From assembly GCA_013368315.1 (NCBI GenBank), contig JAACJM010000245.1:56302-120301 (forward strand): a DNA stretch of 64,000 bases. The letters run 5' to 3'. Below the pieces are notes generated by a model. The model did no database searches. It was given only the letters and a program-made list of their open reading frames with translations, and was not told the origin of the DNA. Both the position numbers and the translations under genes were made by a program. Source of the stretch: Tetrapyrgos nigripes (taxonomy: Eukaryota; Basidiomycota; Agaricomycetes; Agaricales; Campanellaceae). Positions 33,310-46,700 of the stretch are shown here, piece by piece; position 1 is the first letter of the stretch, and the number at the start of each line of letters is the position of its first letter.

Positions 33310-36300
33310 TAAGGAATAGCACGGGAGACCCGCGGGGAAAATTTTTCAACCCGTCCCCGCCCCGCCAAAATCCCGTCCCCGCTGCTACGGGAGCGGGAGA
33401 GGTGACGGGAAGCACAAAAGGTAGTTAGATCCCGCGGGGTACGGGAAATACAAAGGACTACGGGAGAGAACAAGTAACATTAAGAATTTCTTAAATTATA
33501 ATGTCCGTATCTATACTATCCCAACCTTCTGGCATCTCAATGTCACCGTCCTCGTCACCTTGCTCAAGCGGAACCTCATCCAAGAGAACAACAGCTTTGA
33601 CATCATCATCATGAATCATACCAAGTCGACTCCATGGACCCAAGCACATTAACGAGCGCGTTGTTTGAACCTTCAGTCGGTTGCAGACATAGGGCAGCAT
33701 TAAGCGCCCTCGACTAAATATGCGTTTGACATCTGTGGATGTTGGTGGTAGATAGTCAGACTCTAGTGTATGTTATAGTTGAGCTAGACGTACCAGGAAT
33801 GGTCAAGTAATCCAACGCCATGCGGTATAGACAAGGAAATGATTTTCTCTTGTCATACCACCAGGCTATCACATCCTCTGTAGCTTCGGGGTCACCATCA
33901 AGATACCTGTCTAACTCATCTCGAAGGCTATCGGTTTTGGGAGGAGCGAGGGAGGGAAGATTATCAAAATGGTTCTGAGATAACATGTTAATAATAGGAA
34001 TGAGAAGACACGAAATACACGCACCGTTTTAGTCTCTGTGACCTCATCCTCATCCACCTGCATCTCATCAACCTCTTCGTCTCTATACTCTCTCTTATAT
34101 GACAGCTCAAATTCCTCTCGTACAATAAGCTTTAGGTTGCGCATAGAGGCGGCAGAATATTTCTGCTCTGACTTGAAGTAGTGCAATTTGTGATGAGGAT
34201 GTAGGACTAGAAAGATGGGTGAGAGCATATACAACACAAGATGACTCCAAGCACACACCCATAGCAATTCAGTATACATCTGAAGTCTTTGCGTAGTACT
34301 TGTCAAGTGTCACCTTTGCAAGAGACACAGCAGCGCGAATGGCAGGATCAAAGTTGACATTGACAATTATCTTCTCAAACTCGCTGTTGATATAGTCCAT
34401 GGACGGTATGACAGTTGTGAGGTCAGGTGTTGAACGAGAAAAGTAGAGAGTTGCGTCTTTGAGTATCTGAAGGCCATCGACAGAAGGTAATCACCAATTA
34501 GGAAGGTGCTAGAAGGTTCTGGAACGATGACATCACTCACCGAAAGCACCTCACAGAGCTGCTCCGCAATCTTCCACTCACCCTTACTCAACGCAAACTC
34601 ACTCAAGCCATTTTCAGCATCCTCGCTCGTGAACGCATTTATGTGTCGCTTATGCTCACAGCTGTAGTCGAGCATATCATAGGTCGAGTTCCAACATGTT
34701 TTCACATCTCTTGGGATCACCGTCTCCTTCTTTTTGTGTTCAGCAAGGATAGAAAACCATTGGGGCAGGAGTAGAGTCGATGAATTGATAGTCTTGAAAG
34801 ATACTTTGCGGAGCTGTGGGTGCAGGTGAGTAAGGTGATAATCAGAGAAGAGAGGATCCGACCTTGACCAACATCTTTGTTACAGGGATAATCCTTTGCC
34901 GCAACTCCTCTGCCTCATCATCGACAAAGCCCTCCAACATATCCACAATTAAGTCGGACTCATCTTCAACCTCAACACCACCATTTCCCTCATGTATCTG
35001 TGCTTGCAGCTCCTTGATGTTGACATCAGCTGCAAGCTCGGCCAATGCAAGCTCTGCTACGTCCATATCTTCTTTCTTTTTTTTAGTGGAAGCGTCGAAT
35101 AGTTTAACAAGACTCTTCGCAATCAAGCTCACAATGTGGTTGAAGCAACGAGTTTGATTACGACCCCCAGGGAATGCAATAAGGTTCTTTCCCATGTACT
35201 CTATCATCTTATCATTGTTCGAAGCATTATCGCAAGTGATGCTGAGGATCTACAAGCCATAGTCAATCTTAAAATTGGTATATGAGTCCCAGGAATACTT
35301 ACTTTGTCTTCGATACCAAACTCTTTGAGGATGCCGATGAATACAATAGCCAGGTTCTCGCCAGAATGCAACTAAGATATAACCTTGTGAGCTCATATTT
35401 GCGTCAGAGAAAATCATTAGTTCTACCTTTCCCAGCTCAACGAAGTCAAGCAAAAAGCTTAACGGTATGCCTTCTCATTCCAAATGCACAGTGACTGCAG
35501 TGTAAGCCCGATGGTTTGGAGACGTCCATGCATCAGTAGCGAAGTTGAGTTTGCCTTCATAATTCTGGAGCGATTTCACTGATTAATAAAGTTCTTCACA
35601 GGTCAAGTCTCAACGTAAACATACTTGTAACCATCCTGCGATCCGTCTTCGTGTTTTTGCAAATACCGTCTTGACATCACGAGAGACTGTAGTTGGATGT
35701 GGTAGATAATATGCAGGCTGCCCAGTCTTCATTAAGCACAAGAATCCACGATCACGAACAATAGTAAATGGCCGAGCACTCTCTGCTACCCAACGGACAA
35801 TCTCGGCACTGTGGTTTTTATTAGTAGGCATTCCAATGATTCAAATCATACTGAATGAACTGACCGTGTCTCTGTCTTCGTGTGTTGATGATGAGAATAA
35901 GTGACAGTACCTTTATTCACTCGCTTGAATGCAGCTGTGATGGATCCATCCTTCAGGTACGAACGTGTGGCTTTCCGAGTGTCCTCTCCCTTCAGCTCCT
36001 TAATACTCTCAAGTATAGCTGCACCCCAACATTTACAACTCTGTACATGGTCCCTCAATCCCTTCCTCACATTTGCATCAGATTTATCCTGATACCTCCG
36101 TATCTCTTTGCAACATGCAGTACCACTACACTTGAAGACTTGGCACTTCCACCCATTGATATATTCAATACTTGGAGTAGGGTCATAAAAAGCGTAAACG
36201 GGGGCTGTCCACATCTTCATCTTCTGACCTAATAACAATTTTAGTCAAGTTTTCATCGTATCAAGATAGAATTATTCATTAGTACTCACACAATTCTGCC

Positions 36301-37194
36301 TCGTCAGTCAACTCTACAACCTTGTCCTCTTGTGAGCTCTCTGACGAATCACTCTCATCACAGTCCACATCAATAACAGAAGTTTCAGTGGAACCAGTGT
36401 CAGATTCCTGACTCTTGGTACATGTTGTGAGTATTCACTACAAGGTTCACCAAGTAAGTACACACCTCTGTCTCTTTGCGCTTGCCCTTCTTCTTTGATA
36501 GTACCTTCTTGACGTTTGACAATGCCTTCTTAGCTAGATTTGCAGCAGCCTTGGTCACCTTCAAGGCTTTTGAGGCACCGTTCTTGTGATTTGCGTTAGC
36601 CTGAAGTCACAGTACTAGAACGGATAAAATAGATACCTTTGTTTTCTTGGAAGGACCACTCTTTCCACTCATAGACTTAGTATCATTGCCAACACTTGTT
36701 TCGTCCTATAGCATGATGTGAATAGAGTTATACAACGTGAATTGAGTAAAACTGACAGCTGTCTTCCGCTTGTTTGAAGATCGGATCAGAACTCCTTCAT
36801 CTATAGAGTTCTTCCCGCCGACCTTTAATGTCGAAATAGGTTTTCGCTTGGGGTCTTTGGGTTGCAATTTTGGGTCAATGGGATCTTCAGGCATGAAAAA
36901 TGAAGTGTAGTGAGAATGTTCAATGAACGAAGTGAAAATTTTTTTTTGTTGATGTCGGGTTTTCTATTTCCATCGGAGTAAGTACTAGGCTTGTTCCCAA
37001 CAAAACTGTACAGTTTTAGTCTCGCTTAGTTGCTCGGTTATCGGCCCCCAGATGCCTTGATAAATCAGTCAACACCCGCATGGCGGGGACGGGAATCCCG
37101 TGCCACGGGGGCGGGTTTGCGCAAACTTCCCAATTGGTACCCCATACCCGTTCCCGTGTCTCCCGCCAACCCCGTGCTATTTCTTATTCGAGAT
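33302..37194 (-). mobile_element. hAT transposon, full length, 3,877 bp
   Basis: The element is 33,310-37,186. Ends: TAAGGAATAGCACGGG at 33,310 and its inverted match TAAGAAATAGCACGGG ending at 37,186 (15 of 16 identical). Perfect 8-bp target duplications TTCGAGAT occur at 33,302-33,309 and 37,187-37,194. Subterminal regions (33,330-33,450 and 37,075-37,180) are packed with CCCGTCCCCGC/GCGGGA-type motifs, likely transposase-binding arrays. It encodes a multi-exon transposase on the minus strand. CG dinucleotides are retained, in contrast to the Helitron it interrupts, so it is a young insertion. Confidence 0.95.
33491..36894 (-). CDS. hAT-family transposase, multi-exon
   Basis: Start at 36,894 (MPEDPIDPKLQPKDPKRKP), then a Lys/Ser-rich N-terminal region in several short exons to ~36,290. 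A BED-type zinc-finger region follows (KCQVFKCSGTACCKEI ... LRDHVQSC, 36,230-36,030), then RPFTIVRDRGFLCLMKTGQP and the RNase-H-like core including FATDAWTSPNHRAYTAV (~35,500), ITCDNASNNDKMIEYM (~35,200), RCFNHIVSLIAKSLVKLFDA, and TCWNSTYDML (~34,690). The C-terminal dimerisation segment is RMALDYLTIPGTS, an intron, TDVKRIFSRGRLMLPYVCNR and CLGPWSRLGMI, ending at 33,491. Roughly ten introns of 50-70 nt with good borders interrupt it, and I saw no internal stop inside the assigned exons. It would catalyse excision and integration with 8-bp duplications, consistent with its own flanks. Exact exon joins in 34.3-34.5 kb are uncertain. Confidence 0.85.
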
Positions 37195-38780
37195 AGAGGC
37201 TCGTCATTGGGAAGGAGGACTTTCATCCTCTGACCAGAGGTAGCTTGAGAAAATCCAACATACAATTGTCCATGTGTAAAGACCAGCACCCGAAGATCCA
37301 AACCAGCATACTTGAGAGATTGGCCTTGTGACTTGTTGATGGTCATAGCAAATGCCAAACAAACAGGGAACTGGCATTGTTTCAGAACAAAGGAGAACTC
37401 GCATTTTTTGCTGAGGGAATCAGTGTGATGTGAGGAATGAGTGTAAGTTAATAATTTTAACCTCCAAGACCTGTTCCAAAGAGTGAACTAACACCATCCG
37501 AGTACCATTACAGAGACCTCATGCTGGTGCCAGATTGTGAAGAAGGATAAGTGGACAGCCAAGCTTTAAATGAAGCTTGCCTGGTGGAAGTCCAGATGTG
37601 TCAAGTGAACAAAGCATCTCAGGCAGTATGGGATCTTCTCCATCAGCACCATCAGCACCTTGTTCCATTATGATGGAATCAGCATTCATGTAAACTCGTT
37701 CTTCTCCTGGAAGGCAATCCAAAAGTTCGTGATTGATGCTGTCCACATCTGAATTTTGAGGGGCAAGAATGGCATGTTCAAGGAAGTACTTGGGAGGGGG
37801 AGCCATAGGTAATGTTGAAAGGTGTGGATAAATAGTATCAATGAGTGACTCCTCAGAGTCTACTTGCATGCCGCTGCACAATGACACATTGTTCTTGTTG
37901 GAACAGAGACTCTGGCCATAACCGATATCCAACAGCCAGGAAGCAAAGTCAGCTTCATCTACAGAACCACTCTGTTGTAGGTGCATGTTCTGAGTCAGGT
38001 TAAGTGGTGTGATCAGAGGCCAAAGATAGGAACGCTTCAGACAGGTGGAAATGATATCTTCCTGAGAGCCTTTAACAACAACAGGTAGAATTTGCTGGAA
38101 GTCACCACCAAAAACCATTGTATACCCCCAAAGGGTCTATCGTCATCCCATATATCACAGCAACTGTGATCCAAGGCCTGAAAAGTCAAACAATTTTGCA
38201 TTGGACTTTTGTCCCAAATAATGATGGATGTCTGCTGAAGAAGCTCTGCTCATGGACTATCCTTGTTGATATTGCAGAGAGATTCTTCTGTAAGGTTTTC
38301 AATGGGAATCTTGAACATGGAATGAGCAGTGCAACCACAATTTCTGTAGAAAAATGAAGAATGATCAATTGAGCTATCTACACACAAAATGCTCAAGTAA
38401 ATACTGATCTGTAGAAGCGACACATAGACTAATCCAACTGTGGGCACAAACTGCATGGCAGATGGTTTTGAAGACAAATGTCTTGCCAGTCCTGCTCAGT
38501 CCATTGAGAAAGAACAGCTGATCATCACAACTTTCCACTGATCCCATCACCTGGCCAACACCAACTTCTGTTCAGGATTTCACTCCATTAGTTGCAAATT
38601 CTGCTCCACTCTCTCCTGTTCCACCTCTCAGTCATAATCCAATTGTTCTGCAATAAAAAGATTGTCAGTCTGAGATGCCCAGTTCTGCTAGGGCAAAGGC
38701 ATGTCCATAAATTCTTCAAGAAAATGGCCTGATTCCTGCAGAATACAATCAAGGAGATAAAGCCTGTAATCATAAGCATC
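37195..38780 (-). pseudogene. Helitron helicase domain, middle part, decayed
   Basis: Lies between the copia and hAT insertions. In minus order: DAYDYRLYLLDCILQESGHF (38,775), a TAG, then the P-loop LNGLSRTGKTFVFKTI (38,510-38,463; the canonical GxxGTGKT has become GLSRTGKT), TSIIIWDKSPMQ (Walker B-like, DE changed to DK, ~38,220), a frameshift, VFGGDFQQILPVV (38,113), and finally FAMTINKSQGQSLKYAGLDL with GQLYVGFSQATSGQRMKVLL (37,350-37,215). This is the Pif1-type superfamily 1 helicase module of Helitrons, which unwinds DNA during rolling-circle transposition. Frameshifts near 38,120 and 37,450 and stops make it non-functional. CG dinucleotides are rare. Confidence 0.85.
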
Positions 38781-38785
38781 CTCAG

Positions 38786-39016
38786 TGTTGGAATTAAATG
38801 ATAACAATCAAGTTACTAAGTTACTATGCATACGGCATCAATCAGGTACTGCGGACATATGGTCAAATGATCATACGGATATACTTAGACTATTTATATT
38901 ATACTACTCTGATTAATGATATATACTTGAGAGTTAAGCGAGATACGTTCGCACGCTCTTACCCCCACTTTGTGACTCTCGCTAAGATTATTCGCTAGGA
39001 TAACCTAAGTCTAATA
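38786..39016 (+). repeat. Copia 5' LTR
   Basis: 231 bp from TGTTGGAATTAAATGATAAC to CTAAGTCTAATA. The sequence just after it (GGTTATGGGCCCC) is where a primer-binding site should be; I could not match it to a specific tRNA. Confidence 0.93.
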
Positions 39017-39109
39017 GGTTATGGGCCCCACCTAGCTTGCTATAACTTCGATAAACACTTGTTCTACTCTGCTTTACTCTCTACTCGTACTCTGTTCCTG
39101 AACTAGTAT

Positions 39110-42100
39110 ATGACTAGTCGACAAACTCGATCTCAAGGATCAGTCCCAAATATCCCACTTCCTACTACCAGTCGCCACTCTAGTGCACACCCCTCTGGTA
39201 CCCAAACTCCTACTCCGCCCGTATCATCTACTTCGCAAGCACAACCACCTGATCCTCTTATCCAAAACCCTCTTCCATTCGCACTTGATCCCATTATGTC
39301 TGATGCTGGCGAAAATACTAGGACTGATGTCCGGGATACTGTCCCTACTCCATCATCATCTCCTCCATCTACCCCTACTTCATCGGTCGCATTATCTATG
39401 CCCGAAAATACAAACCCCCACTACGTGATGCCGCTCAGCGACATCAACAAAGCTTTTGATTCCCTGACAGTTCTTACTGGCAGTGAAAATTGGAAGATGT
39501 GGTACTTTCGCGTTAATAGCGCTTTATGGGTGATTCGTCACCAACACTTTAAAAGTTCCGGGTTACATCCTGGTAATACTGTCAAACTAGCCTGTTTTAA
39601 CGCTATTACAGGCAAGATTAATGATAAAATCATGATCCACTACATCGAAGAGTCGGATGCGATAGAGCTTATCAAGAAGCTCAAGCAACGTTTTGACCCT
39701 TCATCCACAGTTCAAGAGTCTAACGAGCTGTGGAAACTCTTCAACTTATGTAAACCAGTCTGGGAGTTTGATAAGCTCCTCGACAAAGCTCAGATCTGTG
39801 GGCTTCTATCAAGAAGAGAGACATAGATGTCTCGGATCAAGTCTTTTACTCAGCTCTAGTGGGGATTATTCCTCCACACTATCACTTTGTTCGCAGTTCT
39901 TATGAAGCAACTGTGGATGCAGCTGCAGCTACATGGGATGCCACTACTGCAGCTGAAGGGGAGAAACCCGTATACACAGCTGTCGACCTCATTGCGCGGC
40001 TAAAGAAGGAATTCACTAACTATCGTTTGAGCAATGCTCGAACGTATCCTTCGAAGAAGTCCGACAAGAAGTCTGGTAGCACTAGTCAAGGCGGTGCTCA
40101 ACGATCGGACAAGTCAAAAGGGGAATGCGCTAACGCTGCAGCGCCGTACCAGAAGCCTTCTGATGGCAAAAAGGATCGGAAGTGCTTCAGCTGCAACAAG
40201 ATGGGTCATACAACCCAGACGTGCCCAGAACCGTGGACTGAAAAGTCCAAAGAAGCTATGAAGAAGAAAGGGATTACTAAACAATCCAACAAAGGCAAGA
40301 CCAAGGAGAATGCATCAGTTGCCATCTCCATGCCTGTGTCTTCTTCTCAAATTGCGACTACATCAACTTCGCAATCAGACTGGGTACAGTCAATTTCTTC
40401 GGGCGACGTTGAAATGGAAGACTCAGAGACTCCGGTGAGTCGTCATATTTCCCTACCTGCTTTTACCGCGATCTCTGACCAAGATCATACGCATATCATT
40501 GATTCTGGTGCTACTATACACTGTACACCGTATCTTAACTTACTTTTTAACGTTCATACTACGCCTGCCATAACTTTAACTGTTGCCAATTCAGAGCATC
40601 TAGATCTTCGATTAGCAGGCGATATGCGGGTAGAAGTTAGGAAGGACAATGGTGAGTCTTCATCGATCACTCTTAAAAATGTATACTATAACTCAAAACT
40701 TCCGTTTACTTTAATCAGTATTTCACAAAAAGCGGACTATACTTTTACTTTTCATGATCATTTATGTATAATACGTAATGACAAGGACAATTTCATTGGC
40801 GTTATACATGAGAGCGCCAAACTTTACTCCATCACAACTAAAAAATTGAGTGATAACGTTGCTACTTTAAGTTTATATGAACTTCACAAACAAATTGGTC
40901 ATATGAGTTATACAAATCTAAAAACATTACTAAAAACAGATAAATCTATTATTACAATCATTATTGATGATTGGACAGAAACTCAATGCGAAGACTGCAT
41001 CATCAATAATATACATAGACTTTCTGTTCCGAAACAACGTACTTCAGAATTAGCAGAAAACTTCGGAGACCATTTTCATATTGATATATTTGGTCCATTA
41101 CGAACTGCCTCTATTGAAGGCTACAAATACTGGTTAACCATCGTCGACGACTGTACGCGTTGGTTAATATTATCTCCACTTAAAACAAAAGACGAAGCCT
41201 ATACCCAATGGGTTACATTTACTACTGAACACAATATGGTATCAAAGTTAAAATTCTACAATCAGACAACGATGCGGTATTTACTTCGGGTGCATTCAAA
41301 AACTACCTGAAAGCACAAGGTACAATTGCACGTTATACAGTTCATGACACGCCTCAGCAAAATGGAGTTGCTGAAAACATTCATCAACATATCATGAATG
41401 GTATTTGTGTTAATCTGCATACTGGAAAACTACCTAATCATTTATGGTGGCATGCAGGACTTTATACTATGTACATACTTAATAGATCTCCGAAAACTGC
41501 ATTAAAAATGCAAACTCCCTATTTTAAACGTTATGGTGTTAACGCAAACTTAGACAATCTACATAGCTTTGGTACACCTTGCATTGTATATGACGAAGCA
41601 AGAACTAGTAAACTAACTCCTAAAGGAAAACGTGGAGTTTGGTTAGGCTTTGACGATCATTCAAAAGGCCATTATGTCTACTTTGGTACTAAAGTGAATG
41701 TAGAACGCAACTTGCAATTCTTAACGTCCAAATCGCAAGTTGAAGGGGAGTTACAAAACAAAAATCAAGAACCATTAGAAACTACAGAAGAAAATACAAA
41801 TGAAACTCCAACTTCTCAGGAACACGAACCTGAACCAATGGATGTCGACGAAGACAAAACTAAACAACCTGATGGCCCAAGACGATCAAAAAGGATCCGA
41901 GAAGCCAGAGGTTTACTCTACGATGAAGTTGAACAAAACATTGCTTTCTTCTTAACAGAATTCAATGTTTACTACGCTGATAACGTTGGCGATCCAATTT
42001 CATTTAAGGATGTACTCAATCATCCACAACGTGATGCATGGTTTGATTCCATGAAAGCTGAGATAGAATCTCTAGAAAGTCTAGGAACCTGGGAATATGT

Positions 42101-43571
42101 CAAACCTCCTGCTGATGCGAATATCATTGGTTCCAGATTTGTCTACAAAACTAAGTACGAACTTGGCAAACAGACCAAATTGAAATCTAGACTAGTAGCA
42201 CAAGGCTTTAGTCAACAAGAAGGCATTGATTACTACACAAATGATATCTTTGCCCCTGTAGCACGCATGAGCAGTACACGTTTTATACTTGCTCTTGCAG
42301 CTTCATTAGACTATGAAACTACTCAGATTGATATTAAATCTGCCTATCTTTACGGAAATGTTACTGACGAGGAAACATTATACCTTCGTCCACCTCCAGG
42401 TAATTTACTACCTAACTTACCTGAAGGCTACGTACTTAAACTCAGAAAGACTCTATATGGGCTGAAACAAGCTGGTCGTCGACGGTATGAAAAATTATGC
42501 AATATTCTCATAAAGTTACTAGGACTTAAGAAGTCTACTTACGATAATGCGGTATTCTACCGATATCATGAGAATAAACTCATTTTAATACTATCTTGTC
42601 ACGTCGATGACATTACTTTATGTACTATCAACAAAGCTACTGCACAAGCTTTCGTTACTGCACTTAGTGGACACGTCCAAGTCACTGATGGTGGAGAAAT
42701 CCACTGGATTCTCGGTATGGAAATTCAACGAGATAGGAATAATCATACTATTAAACTCCGTCAGAAACATTACATTGAGAATATTCTCAAACAATACAAT
42801 TTTGACCAATTACATGCACGCCGTACACCTATGCTACCCGGGCAAAATCTTAGCCCTAGACCTGGGAGTGAACTGCAATGGGACGCCGCTGCTATTAAAC
42901 ACTATATGTCACTAGTCGGTGGTTTACGATATGTCGCTGACTGCACTAGGCCAGACATTGCATATTGTACTGGTCAACTAGCAAGATACCTTAATGATCC
43001 AGGTGAAGAGCATTACGCTGCAGCTAAACAATGCTATCTTTATCTAAAAGGAACTTGCGATTACTGGCTCAACCTAGGGAGCCCTACTATTACTTCTACT
43101 TATGGATTTGCTGACTCTGATGGTATGTCCACGTATGGCAATAAACCAATCATGGGCTATGCATTCAAATTTGCTGAATCGCTTATTTCTTGGTCAAGTA
43201 AGCGAGGCACACTGGTAACTTTATCAGTTACTGAGGCTGAACTATGTGCACTCGCACATGCCTCACAAGAAGCTATTTATTTGAAAGGTTTTATAGAAGA
43301 AATTCTAAATGCCGAACAGGAGCCAGTACTTATCAACTCAGATAGTGCATCTACTTTGGCAATTATACGTGCTCCTGAGGAACAACATACTCAGAGAACT
43401 AAGCATTTCAATATCTGTAAAAACTTCCTTACTGATCGGATACATCAACGATACATACGAGTTAAACATGTGTCAACTAATGATCAACTTGCGGATATAC
43501 TTACGAAAGATCAAGTGTTTCTCCCGATTACTAGGGATATCTGCTTGAAGGGGAGTGTTGGAATTAAATGA
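39110..43571 (+). pseudogene. Copia gag-pol, two frameshifts
   Basis: Three consecutive frames. Frame 1 (39,110-~39,797) is Gag from MTSRQTRSQGSVPN to LLDKAQ; one base is missing at ~39,797, where the text resumes as DLWASIKKRDIDVSDQVFYS. Frame 2 (to ~41,250) holds the CCHC knuckle CFSCNKMGHTTQTC (~40,185), the protease active site HIIDSGATIHCTP (~40,495), the GAG-pre-integrase HKQIGHM...CEDC zinc site, and integrase Asp in HFHIDIFGPL. A second one-base shift at ~41,250 leads to frame 3: integrase Asp in LQSDNDAVFTSG and Glu in NGVAENIHQH, then reverse transcriptase (QIDIKSAYLYGNV, TLYGLKQAGRRRYEKL, HVDDITL with His for the usual Tyr) and RNase H (ADSDGMSTYGNKPIMGY, SVTEAELCALAHASQEA), ending 43,571 inside the LTR. 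Domain order is that of copia. Confidence 0.93.
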
Positions 43572-43789
43572 TAACGATCAAGTTACTAAGTTACTATGCA
43601 TACGGCATCAATCAGGTACTGCGGACATATGGTCAAATGATCATACGGATATACTTAGACTATTTATATTATTATACTACTCTGATTAATGATATATACT
43701 TGAGAGTTAAGCGAGATATGTTCGCACGCTCTTACCCCCACTTTGTGACTCTCGCTAAGATTATTCGCTAAGATAACCTAAGTCTAATA
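43556..43789 (+). repeat. Copia 3' LTR
   Basis: 234 bp. It differs from the 5' LTR by a TAT insertion near 43,670 and by transitions A/G, C/T and G/A. Confidence 0.93.
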
Positions 43790-43794
43790 CTCTG

Positions 43795-46700
43795 CAGTTG
43801 GGTTTGCCCATCCTATTACTCATAAACGATACTGCAAATCGTCACATATGTGGTCATGGAAATCATTCCAAAGCAGCCCAGGACATTGAGGATTGCAAAA
43901 GAGTAGAAGAGTAGCAAACATCTGACAAAGACTATGCCCAGTCTGCATCTCTGAAGCTTCTTCCAATGCTTGTCACCATTCCCCATGTGCTAGACATGCC
44001 TCTTGAAAAGTATTGTAGGTATGGCCTCGATAGCGTCAAACATCCTCCCAACATTTTGGGCCTTTCACCGCTGTCAAAGGCACATAGTACATCTGTCCCA
44101 ACGCAAAACCCCACTCCTGCAACTTCCAGTACTTGTTGTCCTTCCAGACAAAGTGTTGAGGAAACTCTTGATAAGTATACTGTTGAGTGGTTTGGCCAAT
44201 GACAGGATCTGCATTAGCTTTGAAAAAGGCCGTGAGTATACTTTTTTCCTCACAAACACGACAGCAAAGAATTTCAGGATCCTCAGTTGGATCAAAACAG
44301 ACCAAATGTTGACCTGGAAGATGAATTGGAAGGCGAATGACATTGGGCTCCTGATCATAGAGATCAAAGTGAAAGATATGCCAAATGGCCTCTGATGCAG
44401 AAAAGTGGTGTCCCTCAATCAATTGCTTGATTTCATCCAGCTGTTCAACTGCCAATGTTCCATGGTCATGGCCTTTGTTAATGTATTTGACTGTGTATTT
44501 GACTGTCTTGAAGGAGGTAGCACACTTGACATTGACATGAAAACCATATTTCACAGAAAGGTAAGGGTTGTAAGGGACTATCCAGTGGTTATCGAGTTTG
44601 TGGTTTCCAATGTCATACTCCCATCCATCATCAGAACGATAGTATAAGGGGTAACCATCATGATCCATGGTGGTATGGGATTGGAATGGTTTAGGAAAGT
44701 TTTTTGTACATTTGCCATTCTCCATGCATGGGACCTGAGGGTTCAAGGCACCACATGGCCCATGTACCATGCACTTTTGCACCACATTGAAAAGCTGAGG
44801 CTCCTGTTCAGGATTAGGCCACTGGGCCCAAATTGCTGTGTCAATATCTGGAGGACTGATCAGCTTGTAACCATGACAAAGGAAGATGAGGAGATGCATA
44901 TGAGGAAGGCCACACTTTTGGAATTCAATCATATACACATAGCCAACTGTATATCCTCCAGCAATGTGTTCCTCTTCATCTTGAATACCTGACTGACTAA
45001 GTCTGGGCAGTCTGCTGCTCTCAAGCAATTTCAGGCCAAGTAGGGTCTGCTGTCATAGTCACGAAGAGGTCCACCTTCTTGAAAAAACATGCAATCACCA
45101 TTGCATCTTGATAGTGCTGGTGCATATGCCAAGGCCCACCAATATATGATGACAGTAGAATGACCTGTTGCCCAATATTGTTTAGATCTGTGTCCCTCTC
45201 CAGTGCATCCTCAAGTCCTTGATATAGCAAAGCCCAAAGTTTTGTTTGATTCTTCCTTAGGTAGTTGAGACGATTCTGGTCTGCACTGGCCCACAAATCC
45301 ATGGCATAATGTTGCATAAGCCAGCCTCCATGGAGAATGGTAGAAAACTCATTAACCTGAGGGTGCAGGTGGAAGGATGCATAGTGTGTCTGAGAAAGTT
45401 GTTTTGGTTCTTCAGCGTCTGGCTGGTGTAATCACAAATTCCAATACCATCCCAATTCTCCCCATGGAAAAAGCAGAACATATGCAGCATGCCCATCATT
45501 GACACATTGTAGACCTCCACTACCATTTTCGCCTGAACATAGACTAAGAATGATGTCGTGCTTATCAACCTCCTGTGTCCCATCTCCCAGTACTATAGCA
45601 GCAACTTTGTCAGCTGTTGGCAAATTATAGTGTTGCCTGTCTTGGCCGGGCATGACTCAGAGATTGGCAGTGAGATTGGGAGCATCAGGGTGGTTTTGTA
45701 GTACCTAAAAAGTGTGCTGATAGATCTGAGAATATGGTTTACAGCTCTCAACAGAGTTTGCAAACCCTCCATTGTCTCATGCATGAGGTTGTTGTTGTAG
45801 TGCATTCAATATTGAAGAGCAGTTCAGGGATCGAGGATGTACAGCTGGGCATATGACAGAGCTTTCCCATCATGTGGTAACAGAGATCCAGACCAATGTT
45901 TTGATTCTCCATGTATACGGAATACAGGAGACCCATGACCACTGATACTATCATCTACATCAACTCCAACAGAGGTGAAGGCAAGGGCAGCATTGTATTG
46001 ATCAACCTTGTCCCAAAACTCTTTGGCTTGGTGATCATTGGCAGTGAGGAGCTGATGAAGGTATGGAGGAGCCAGCTGGAGTAGCAGAAGACAAACCTCG
46101 CCATGTTTGCAACACATGCTGAATTCAGGAGATACAGGAGAGGACTTGGAGGTCTTCTCAGCAAGCCAATGAAGTGCACCACAGTGGTGACACATATATT
46201 CCATCTGTCCCAGGTCATGATGCTCAATAGGCTCAGCATAAGGATGCTGGGCAGCACAGAAAAGACCTGTAGTATCTATGAACGTGCTGTAGTCTGGGTT
46301 AAAACTGGTGTCTAAATTTGTGAATGTTGAGTGATCAGCTCTCAAATGAAATAGGGTATTACTTACTTGCAGGCCACCCATGTTCATCATCCTTGTCATC
46401 ACTGGTGTCAGGTGAAGGAGAGCAGATCCTGGGTGAACAGTTCTGAGGTAAAGGTGAGCACCTTCTCAGTGGTGAAGGGGTATGCACTGTTGGCGTAATC
46501 ATCAGTAGTGGACCAATGATCAACTTACTTGGAATAACTTACCTCGTTGTTGACTCGAGGCTGTCAGCAACAGGGTAGGAAGCTGTTGGAGATGATTTCC
46601 TGCTGTGTGGTGTTGAGTCTGTCTAGATGCTGAGAAGAGGAGTGAGACACTGCCATCAGAAAATTTCTCAGAGGATTTCTTACCTGATGCAAGGGCAGGG

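Larger units (their letters stand above)
38781..43794 (+). mobile_element. Ty1/copia LTR retrotransposon, 5,004 bp
   Basis: The element is 38,786-43,789, with direct LTRs at 38,786-39,016 and 43,556-43,789. Flanking 5-bp sequences are CTCAG (38,781-38,785) and CTCTG (43,790-43,794), a target duplication with one mismatch. A polypurine tract GAAGGGGAG abuts the 3' LTR. The LTRs differ by three transitions and one 3-bp indel, so the insertion is young. Its insertion splits the Helitron gene; excising it with one duplication restores PTAE|DAYDYRLY in frame. Two frameshifts in gag-pol make this copy non-autonomous. Confidence 0.95.

Noticed and set aside
41394..43571. 725-codon ORF as a stand-alone gene
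   Set aside because: It is the integrase-RT-RNase H part of copia, separated from the rest only by a frameshift.
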